Assembly (NCBI GenBank): GCA_903885855.1 | Contig: CAISKG010000178.1 | Coordinates: forward strand, 1-28,771 | From: an uncultured Planctomycetaceae bacterium | GTDB taxonomy: Bacteria > Planctomycetota > Planctomycetia > Pirellulales > UBA1268 | Length of the DNA stretch: 28,771 nucleotides | Direction: 5' to 3' | In this document: positions 22,591 through 28,771 of the stretch, piece by piece | How positions within the stretch are numbered: the first letter of the stretch is position 1 | Layout: every line of letters begins with the position of its first letter | The notes under the pieces: generated by a model | Databases searched by the model: none | What the model saw: only the letters and a program-made list of their open reading frames with translations | What the model was told of the DNA's origin: nothing | Translations under genes and position numbers: made by a program

Positions 22591-25500
22591 TCAGGGGGCC
22601 CCGGCCGCGGGGGCCGTCCCGGCCGAAGCGCCCTGCACCGGCACCAGCCGCACGTAGTCGAGGCCGAACATCCAGGCCTTCGTGGCCGCCGGGTTCTCCC
22701 CCACGATCTCCACCGTCAGCGGCACCGTGCCCGGCTCGAGGTCGAAGACCCCCAGCGACACCTCCGGCGTGATCACCACCGCGTCCTTGTCGAAGAGGTC
22801 CAGCGGCGCCGTCGGCCGGCCGTCGCCGAAGGCCAGGGTGACGGTGCCGTAGTCGTGGGCCTTGGTGCACACCGCCATCACCTCGTATCGGCCGGGCCGC
22901 TCGACGGGCACCTCGAGCACGAGCCGGGCTCCCGGCTTGGCGCCCGTCCACCAGACCTGCGACGCGCCGCTCCAGCGCGCGGCCTTGAAGCTCCCCATGG
23001 GCTGCGGGCGCGCCTCGCCGGCGGGGCGCGCGGCGAGGGCCAGCGCCTCCCCTTCGATCGCCCCCGGGATCCGCCCCTCGGCATCGAAGGGGGGCGGCCC
23101 CTCGCCGGGCAGCGGCACCTGGCCGGGATGGCGGAGGTAGGCGACGAGGTCGCGCGCCTCCTCCGGCGGCAGCTGGGCCAGCTGGTTCTCGGGCATCAGC
23201 GACTGCGGCGAGAGGACGCGCGTCTCGACGTCGTCGAGGGCCACCGTCACCTGCTCGGTGGGCGTCTGGAGGGTGACGCTCGTCGGCGTCTCCCGGACCA
23301 CGATCCCGGCGATCGAGCGGCCGTCGGTGGTGAGGATGGTCGTCGTCTGGTAGTCGCGGCCGACGACGGCGCTGGGATCGAGGAGATTGGCCAGGAGATA
23401 CTCGAGATCGGCCCGGTTGGAGCCGGTGATGTCGGGGCCGATGCGGCCGCCCTGGCCGTGGAGGAGGTGGCAGGAGCCGCAGGTGCGGTTGAACACCGTC
23501 CGCCCGCGCGACAGGTCGGCCTGCTTCATGGCCGCCGGCTCGAGGGCCTTGCGCCACGTGGCGAACTCCGCCTTGCGGTCCTCCGGCGTGGAACGGATCG
23601 TGCCCCAGGTCTCGTTGAGGCGGGCGATCACCTGCGCGTCGGCCGACTGCGCGAGCCGACCGACGGTGAAGGCGGAGAGATCCCCGCGCGGCACCCTGCC
23701 GGCGTCGATGGCGTCGAGGAGGGCGAGCGTCCAGGCCGGGCGCGCGACCAGCGCCGCGATGGCCCCCTGCCGCCCCTCGGCCGACAGCCCCTCGTAGGCC
23801 TCCACGAGCACCCCGGGGGTGGCGTCGTCGGGCACCGCCGCGAGGGCCACGATCGCCTCCTTGGCGAGCGCCGCGTCGTCGAGGAGCCCGTGGAGCACCG
23901 GCGGCATGCCCGCGTCACGCGCGGCGACCAGCGCCTCGAGGGCCTCGCGCCGTGCGGCGACGTCGGCGTCGCGGTCGGCGAGGAGCGCCCGCAGGCTCGG
24001 CAGCACGCGCGGATCGCCGAAGCGCACGGCGACGACGTCGGCGAGGCGCCGCACCTCGGCGTCCGCGTCGGCGCCGAGGGCCTCGTAGCCGCGCTGCCAG
24101 GCCGGGGGAGCCTCCATCCGCCCGCGGGCCGAGAGCGCCACCACGATCTCGCCGAGCATCCACTTGCGCGAGGGGGAATCGGCGGTCGCGAGCCCCGCCA
24201 CCAGGGCCTCGTAGCAGGCCTCCTCCGAGGCCGCGCGGCGGACGATGAAGCGCGACACCGTCGGAATCCGCGACGCCGCCGCCAGCGCCACCGCCCGCGC
24301 GGGGTCCAGCGGCACCAGAGGCTCGATCGCGTACCAGTTCATGAGGGGGAGGTTGTGGTCGTCGGCGTCCTCGGAATGGGCCACGAGCGCCTCGCATACC
24401 TCCCAGCGTGCCTCCGGCGCGATGCGCTGCAGGGCCGAGGCCAGCGCCAGGCGCACCACCGGCGAGGGATCCTCGGCCGCCAGACGCCGGTAGGTGCCGA
24501 GGCGCGACTCGAGCGGCACGCCGCCGGTCTCGTTGGCCAGCTGGATCGCCCAGGCGCGCACCGCCGGATCGGGGTCGTCGAGGAGGCGCTCCGCGACGAC
24601 GGCATCGAGGCTCCCGGTAACGTGCAGCGCCCAGATCACGCGCAGCCGCTTGGGGGCCGTCTCCGCCGCCGCGAGCTTCTCCAGCAGCCGGGCCTTGGTG
24701 TCGGCGGCCAGCGAGCCCGCCGCGGCCCGCTCGTGGAGGAGGCGCCGGGCGTGGCGGACGAACCAGTCGTTGTCGTGGCCGAGGAGGTCGACGAGCGCGG
24801 CGTCGCTCTCGGCGGCGAGATCGACCTTCACCGCCGGCACCGCGCCGCCGCGCGTGTACATGACCTTGAAGATCCGGCCGTTGCCCCGGTCGTGGGCCTG
24901 GGTGTCGTGGTGATGGCACTGGTTGCGGTCGTACCAGTCGATGAGCACCATCTGGCCGTCGGGGCCGGTCTGGAGCGAGATGAACTGCGACCAGGTGTCG
25001 TTGGCGAAGAGGAAGTCGGGATCGCCGTCCCCCACGTAGCCGCTGCCCGAGGGAGTGAGGCGGTCCTGGTTGAGCCGGGCGCCGTGGATGTTGTTCATGA
25101 ACAGCCGGCCGCGGTAGCGCTCGGGCCACGCGCCGCCGAGGTAGACGCAGGCGCCGCAGTGGGCGTGGCCGCCGCCGATGGCGTCCGACTTCTCCCGGTC
25201 GGCGTTGTTCCACTGCCCGCCGGTCCAGTGGCGGTGGCGCGCGATGGTCTTGATGTCGTCGAAGGTCCAGGCGTTGAAGTGCTGCCCCGCCTGGCGCTCG
25301 TAGCGCGCGCCCTGGATGACGTGATAGAGGTGGGGGATCACGCAGGCGGTCTGGAAGGCGTGGCCGAGGTCGTTGAAGTCGACCCCCCAGGGGTTGCTCG
25401 TCCCCTCGGAGAAGACCTCGAACTGCCGGCGCACCGGATGGTAGCGCCAGATGCCGGCGTTGATGCGCTTCCGCTCGGCGTCGGGGGCGCCGGGCCTGCC

Positions 25501-27279
25501 GACGCTTGAGTGCGTGAAGACGCCGTGGCAGCCGTAGAGCCAGCCGTCGGGCCCCCAGATGAAGGCGTTGAGCGTCTCGTGGGTGTCCTCCCAGCCCCAG
25601 CCGTCGAGGAGCACCTCGGGCTCGCCGTCGGGCACGTCGTCGCCGTCGGCGTCGGGGATGAAGAGCAGCTCCGGCGCCGCCCCCACCCACACGCCGCCGA
25701 AGCCCACCGCCAGGCCGCTGACGAGATTCAGCTTCTCCTTGAACACCTTCCGCGAATCGAGGACGTGGTCGCCGTCGGTGTCCTCGAAGATGAGGATCCG
25801 GTCGGCCGCGTCCTCCGGCGCGACGCGCTTGGGGTAGGCGTAGGCCTCGGCCACCCACAGCCGGCCCCGGTCGTCGAAGCACATGGCGATCGGCTGGCGC
25901 ACGTCCGGCTCGGCGGCGAGGAGCTTGACGGAGAATCCCGGCGGGGCCGACATGGCCCGCGCCGCCTCCTCGGGCTCGAGCCCGTCGGCGGGTGCGCGGC
26001 GGACGCGCGGCTGGGCGTCGGCGTGCCGCTCGGGCGGCACCATCTCGCGCGCCTGCACGTGGACGAAGATCCCCTTCTTGTTGGCCACGACGATGTCGGG
26101 GAGGCCGTCGCCGGTGGCGTCGGCGACCGTCACCTGCACCCCCACGCCGGAATCGTCGTCGACCAGCTGCGGCACGAACTCCGCCTCGCCCGCGGCGGGG
26201 CGCGTGCCGCGGAACCAATAGAGGACCGCCGGCGCCGAGGGATCGGGGTCGCCGTCGGGGCCGTGGGCCCACCAGCGCTTGCCGGTGACGATGTCGTCGA
26301 TCCCGTCGCCGTCCACGTCGGCCACGTCGATGGCGTGGATCTGCGAGAAGAGCGTGCGGTAGGGGCTGTCGGAGGGCTTGTCGCCGGTGATCGGCCGGTA
26401 TTCGAAGCCCCGCGTGCCGTCAGGGGCCTGGGTCTGCTTCCACCAGCCGAGGCCGTAGCCGTGGGCGGCGAGGCTCGTGATCACGTCGTTGCGGCCGTCG
26501 CCGTCGACGTCGCGGACGTGCATCTGCGCGCCGCCGGGCCCGGCGAAGGGATGCGGGTGGAACTGCCACACCGGATCCCCTGCGAGCGACTCGGGCTGGC
26601 GCCACCAGCCGTTCTTCTCCAGGAGGTCGGCGCGGCCGTCGCCGTCGACGTCGCCCACGCCGAGGCCGTGGGTGAAGCGCCCCCCGGCGGCCTCGGGGGA
26701 GATGCGGTGAAACACCCACGGCGCGGCGGGATCCTTGCGGCCGATCGAGGCGTAGCCGAAGAAGCCCCCCACCGAGCAGACGATCTCCGGGGAGCCGTCG
26801 CCGTCGAGATCGGTCCAGGCCGGCGACTCGTTGTCGACCTGCGGCAGGACGCGGTGGCGCTGCCAGTGCCCCTCCGCGCCGCGCGGATTCTCGAACCACG
26901 AGGCATCCTGCCCCGGGAAGCCGTAGACGAGGATGTCGTCCCAGCCGTCGCGGTTGAAGTCGTGGCTCCAGGCGAAGAAGTTGTCGGAGTAGCCGCGCGG
27001 GTCGAAGGGCTTCGGCGGCGCGAACTCGTGGCGCTCCTCGAAGGCGGGGCCGGCGAACCAGAACGGCCCCGCGGCGACGTCCGGGACCCCGTCGTGGTTG
27101 AAGTCCCCGACGCCGGCGCCCTCCGCGAAGAACCGGCCGTCGAGGGCGTGGCGCGTGAAGGAGGGGAGCGGGAGGAGGGAGGAATCGTCGGCCGACGCTG
27201 GGCGGCCCGCGGCGGCGGCCCACGGCAGGCAGGCGAGGCAGACGGAGAGCAGGCGGACGCGGCTGGACGGCCTGGGCAT
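22591..27279 (-). CDS. PVC-type secreted haem protein: FG-GAP repeats, dehydrogenase propeller, HEAT repeats, cytochrome c
   Basis: A 1562-residue exported protein typical of planctomycetes. A signal peptide (about 1-30) is followed by an N-terminal FG-GAP/VCBS propeller with calcium-type loops (DFNHDGVPD 59-67, DFNRDGWDD, DLDGDGSPE, DVDGDGRAD, DVDGDGRND, DVDGDGIDD, DATGDGLPD). From about 445 comes the membrane-bound-dehydrogenase propeller (PPGFSVKLLAAEPDVRQPIA, GRLWVAEAYAYP). HEAT-like repeats fill about 850-1240. A cytochrome c domain has CGSCH at 1267-1271 and MPENQLAQL supplying a likely distal Met. A C-terminal jelly-roll-like domain (about 1395-1545) ends it. Such proteins are thought to oxidise sugars or alcohols in the periplasm and pass electrons to the haem, but few are characterised. 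The ATG at 27279 directly precedes the signal peptide; no strong Shine-Dalgarno. Confidence 0.92.
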   Translation of the reverse strand: MPRPSSRVRLLSVCLACLPWAAAAGRPASADDSSLLPLPSFTRHALDGRFFAEGAGVGDFNHDGVPDVAAGPFWFAGPAFEERHEFAPPKPFDPRGYSDNFFAWSHDFNRDGWDDILVYGFPGQDASWFENPRGAEGHWQRHRVLPQVDNESPAWTDLDGDGSPEIVCSVGGFFGYASIGRKDPAAPWVFHRISPEAAGGRFTHGLGVGDVDGDGRADLLEKNGWWRQPESLAGDPVWQFHPHPFAGPGGAQMHVRDVDGDGRNDVITSLAAHGYGLGWWKQTQAPDGTRGFEYRPITGDKPSDSPYRTLFSQIHAIDVADVDGDGIDDIVTGKRWWAHGPDGDPDPSAPAVLYWFRGTRPAAGEAEFVPQLVDDDSGVGVQVTVADATGDGLPDIVVANKKGIFVHVQAREMVPPERHADAQPRVRRAPADGLEPEEAARAMSAPPGFSVKLLAAEPDVRQPIAMCFDDRGRLWVAEAYAYPKRVAPEDAADRILIFEDTDGDHVLDSRKVFKEKLNLVSGLAVGFGGVWVGAAPELLFIPDADGDDVPDGEPEVLLDGWGWEDTHETLNAFIWGPDGWLYGCHGVFTHSSVGRPGAPDAERKRINAGIWRYHPVRRQFEVFSEGTSNPWGVDFNDLGHAFQTACVIPHLYHVIQGARYERQAGQHFNAWTFDDIKTIARHRHWTGGQWNNADREKSDAIGGGHAHCGACVYLGGAWPERYRGRLFMNNIHGARLNQDRLTPSGSGYVGDGDPDFLFANDTWSQFISLQTGPDGQMVLIDWYDRNQCHHHDTQAHDRGNGRIFKVMYTRGGAVPAVKVDLAAESDAALVDLLGHDNDWFVRHARRLLHERAAAGSLAADTKARLLEKLAAAETAPKRLRVIWALHVTGSLDAVVAERLLDDPDPAVRAWAIQLANETGGVPLESRLGTYRRLAAEDPSPVVRLALASALQRIAPEARWEVCEALVAHSEDADDHNLPLMNWYAIEPLVPLDPARAVALAAASRIPTVSRFIVRRAASEEACYEALVAGLATADSPSRKWMLGEIVVALSARGRMEAPPAWQRGYEALGADADAEVRRLADVVAVRFGDPRVLPSLRALLADRDADVAARREALEALVAARDAGMPPVLHGLLDDAALAKEAIVALAAVPDDATPGVLVEAYEGLSAEGRQGAIAALVARPAWTLALLDAIDAGRVPRGDLSAFTVGRLAQSADAQVIARLNETWGTIRSTPEDRKAEFATWRKALEPAAMKQADLSRGRTVFNRTCGSCHLLHGQGGRIGPDITGSNRADLEYLLANLLDPSAVVGRDYQTTTILTTDGRSIAGIVVRETPTSVTLQTPTEQVTVALDDVETRVLSPQSLMPENQLAQLPPEEARDLVAYLRHPGQVPLPGEGPPPFDAEGRIPGAIEGEALALAARPAGEARPQPMGSFKAARWSGASQVWWTGAKPGARLVLEVPVERPGRYEVMAVCTKAHDYGTVTLAFGDGRPTAPLDLFDKDAVVITPEVSLGVFDLEPGTVPLTVEIVGENPAATKAWMFGLDYVRLVPVQGASAGTAPAAGAP

Positions 27280-27591
27280 GGCGGCGGACCCCCGGGTGGC
27301 GACGGCGGCGTGGCCGCGGGCGCAGCCCCGCCCGACCGCTTCCGGAAGAGCGTATCGGGTGCCCCGGAGGGGGGCAACGGAAGACGCCTGCGGCCGGGGC
27401 GGCGCGAGTGTCCCGCCGGCGCGCGGAGAGGCACGCCGCGGACGATCACTTGATTTTGACACCGCGCGAACGATCCTCGAACGATGTTCGTACACCATCC
27501 CGAGACGGGGCGAGGCCCCGTGCCCGTCATGGACATCCCCGACGCCCGCCCGGCCGCCGTGCCGCCGGGCCCGAGCCACACGGAGGGAGCG
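27280..27591. promoter_or_regulatory. Divergent intergenic region with several inverted repeats
   Basis: This 312-bp gap separates the haem protein gene (minus) from the small acidic protein gene (plus). It holds the 10-bp palindrome CTTCCGGAAG (27339-27348), a hairpin TGCCCC-5 nt-GGGGCA (27360-27376), a consensus -35 hexamer TTGACA (27456-27461) without a convincing -10 at the right spacing, and a repeat cluster at 27467-27490. The area around TTGACA is more AT-rich than the rest. It probably carries promoters for both genes. Confidence 0.45.
27467..27490. repeat. Operator-like direct and inverted repeats
   Basis: CGAACGAT occurs at 27467-27474 and 27478-27485, 11 bp apart (about one helical turn). 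The second copy forms a perfect inverted repeat CGAAC-GAT-GTTCG (27478-27490). The site lies 6-29 bp downstream of TTGACA, where a repressor could block transcription. It resembles the Gram-positive LexA box (CGAAC-N4-GTTCG) but the spacer is one base short. Confidence 0.4.
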
Positions 27592-27981
27592 ATGGATCGC
27601 GACACGCTCGAGACGCTCTGCCGGTCGTTCGCCGCCCGCCAGACCCAGGGCCGCACCGGTGACGAGGACCCCGTCGCCGAGATCATGCGCAGTTTCCGCT
27701 TGGCGGAAATCTCGGTCGCGGAGATGCAATCGCTCCTGGGGCTCGTCGCCGACGCCGACGACGCCTCCGGGATCGACGGGTTGGCGGGGATCCCCGCCGA
27801 TCTCGACGGACCTCCGGCGATCGTCGATGATTTCCCCGACTTCGACGACGTCGTCGCCGCGGGGATCGTGGACGACGACGAGTCGGCCATCATCCCGGGG
27901 GCCGCCGCGGTCGTCGACGTGCGCGTGACGCCGTCGCTGCCCGGCGTGGCGGTGGGGCGCGGCCGCCCCGCGGCGGGCTGA
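27592..27981 (+). CDS. Small acidic protein of unknown function
   Basis: A 129-residue protein I do not recognise. Residues 1-60 look helical (DRDTLETLCRSFAARQ; VAEIMRSFRLAEISVAEMQS). Residues 58-100 are strongly acidic with many Asp (AIVDDFPDFDDVVAAG, IVDDDES), and the C-terminus is a short basic/Gly tail. No signal peptide or membrane segment is visible. The ATG at 27592 is preferred because GGAGG (27582-27586) lies five nt upstream. In-frame ATGs at 27529 and 27484 exist, but the latter falls inside an operator-like palindrome. It lies 44 bp upstream of the pseudouridine synthase and may be cotranscribed with it. Possible roles such as an adaptor or a partner for a basic protein are speculation. 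Confidence 0.65.
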   Translation: MDRDTLETLCRSFAARQTQGRTGDEDPVAEIMRSFRLAEISVAEMQSLLGLVADADDASGIDGLAGIPADLDGPPAIVDDFPDFDDVVAAGIVDDDESAIIPGAAAVVDVRVTPSLPGVAVGRGRPAAG

Positions 27982-28001
27982 CCGACGGCCGCCGGCCGCG
28001 C
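27957..28001. repeat. Inverted repeat spanning the stop of the small acidic protein gene
   Basis: GCGCGGCCG (27957-27965) pairs perfectly with CGGCCGCGC (27993-28001) across a 27-nt spacer that contains the TGA at 27979-27981. It could modulate read-through to the next gene. GC-only arms make chance occurrence fairly likely. Confidence 0.25.
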
Positions 28002-28025
28002 ACCGCCGGGAGCCGGAGCCCGACC

Positions 28026-28771
28026 GTGGAACCTGCCGATCCCGGCGCCGCCGGCATCCCCGAGCCGACGATCCTCTTCGAGCGCTCCGGGGTGACGGCG
28101 CTCCTCAAGCCCGCCGGGCTGCCCACCCAGGCGCCGGCCCCGTTCCCCTCGCTCGAGGCGTGGCTGCGCGGCCGCCTCGCGCCGGGCGCCTACCTCGGCA
28201 TCCCGCACCGGCTCGACCGGGCGGTGGCGGGGGTGATGCTCATGGCCACCACGCCGCGCGCGGCGCGGAAACTCTCGCGGCAGTTCGAGCGCCGCGAGGT
28301 GGAGAAGACCTACGTGGCGATCCTCGCGCCGCGGCCCGATGCCGGCGCCTGGATCGTGGGCGAGTGCCGCGAGTGGGTCGATCGGCTCGCGAAGGTGCCC
28401 GACGAGCCGCGGGCGCGCGTGGTGGCCGACGACGATCCGCTCGGCCGCGAGGCCCGCGCCGGCGCCACGCTGCTCGCGCGCTTCGCCGACGGCGGCGCTT
28501 CCGGAGCCGGAGGCGGGGAGCGCTTGCTCGTCGAACTGCGTCCCCACACCGGCCGCATGCACCAGCTCCGCCTCCAGGCGGCGCATCGCGGGTGTCCGGT
28601 GGTGGGCGACGCGCTCTACGGCGGGCCCGCGCCCCCCGCGCCGGGCCGCGAGGCGCCGATCGCGCTAGTGTCCCTGGCGATCCGCTTTCGCGATCCCGGC
28701 GACGGCGCGCCGCTCGAGGCCCGGGCGCCGCTGCCGGCGGAGTGGCCCGCGGCGGCCCGCCGCGCGCTCGA
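28026..28771 (+). CDS. RluA-family pseudouridine synthase (3' partial)
   Basis: 248 codons are visible and the frame runs off the window. Predicted to isomerise uridine to pseudouridine in rRNA or tRNA in the cytosol. The catalytic motif is IPHRLDRAVAGVML, with Asp64. Family members usually read HRLDxxTSG, so AVAG replaces the TSG part. Other hallmarks are VTALLKPAGLPTQA (23-36), FERREVEKTYVAIL (87-100), LRPHTGRMHQLRLQAAHRG and VVGDALYGG; the family usually has GRTHQIRVH. No S4 domain lies in front, so it is the short RluA/RluC-like form without S4. The start is a GTG with GGAG seven nt upstream; there is no ATG before the core motifs. It follows the acidic protein gene by 44 bp. Confidence 0.9.
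   Translation, partial: MEPADPGAAGIPEPTILFERSGVTALLKPAGLPTQAPAPFPSLEAWLRGRLAPGAYLGIPHRLDRAVAGVMLMATTPRAARKLSRQFERREVEKTYVAILAPRPDAGAWIVGECREWVDRLAKVPDEPRARVVADDDPLGREARAGATLLARFADGGASGAGGGERLLVELRPHTGRMHQLRLQAAHRGCPVVGDALYGGPAPPAPGREAPIALVSLAIRFRDPGDGAPLEARAPLPAEWPAAARRAL

Noticed and set aside
15835..25509. An open frame of 3224 codons on the plus strand, antisense to both giant minus-strand genes, continuing with another 647 codons to 27453.
   Set aside because: Its codons lie exactly back-to-back with those of the minus-strand genes, so its stops correspond to TTA, CTA and TCA codons, which are nearly absent in such GC-rich genes. It ends at 25509 where the haem protein gene uses one TCA Ser codon. 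The translation is low-complexity (rich in E, G, R, V, H) with no domain.
27478..27490. LexA (SOS) box of the CGAAC-N4-GTTCG type.
   Set aside because: The spacer is three bases instead of four and neither neighbour is a typical SOS gene, so I keep it only as an operator-like repeat.

Overview
The window is very GC-rich (roughly 70% by eye), has dense coding on both strands and looks like a planctomycete chromosome (Planctomycetota; a Pirellulales-like lineage is my inference). The strongest taxonomic pointer is the 1562-residue secreted protein at 22591-27279. It joins FG-GAP repeats, a PVC-type membrane-bound-dehydrogenase propeller, HEAT-like repeats, a CxxCH haem site and a C-terminal beta-sandwich. 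DUF1569, a short ceramidase-like protein and many sulfotransferases fit the same group. I see no rRNA, tRNA, CRISPR array, transposase or prophage gene.

Region 1 (1-7895) is a surface-polysaccharide locus. It opens with the 3' part of an OafA-type O-acyltransferase carrying an SGNH domain and an extra beta-sandwich tail. A stand-alone sulfotransferase (1975-2757) and a convergent, possibly GT-A-like protein (2723-3475) follow. A tight operon (3641-7895) then encodes sulfotransferase, GT-A glycosyltransferase, paralogous sulfotransferase, FkbM-type methyltransferase and GT61 glycosyltransferase. Together these could build and decorate an exported glycan by acylation, sulfation and O-methylation.

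Region 2 (7896-12339) holds a DUF1569/DinB-like protein ending in a 26-bp tandem duplication, a Bax-inhibitor-1-like membrane protein on the minus strand, and a divergent three-gene operon with ATGA overlaps (9585-12339). That operon encodes a QueC-like PP-loop protein with a Cys4 site and altered PP-loop, a FemAB/GNAT-6-like acyltransferase and a short cytosolic YdcF/DUF218 protein. This trio is the best candidate here for an undescribed pathway.

Region 3 (12340-15888) is mostly on the minus strand: a short neutral ceramidase-like protein behind YqgE/AlgH, and an SRPBCC protein behind a Bcp-type peroxiredoxin. A small secreted protein made of ~15-residue 'DG' repeats lies on the plus strand.

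Region 4 (15889-27279) holds two giant secreted proteins on the minus strand (2179 and 1562 residues). Each is followed by an unusual A/T-armed hairpin. A 312-bp divergent regulatory region separates them from a small acidic unknown protein and a GTG-initiated RluA-family pseudouridine synthase cut by the window edge (28026-28771).
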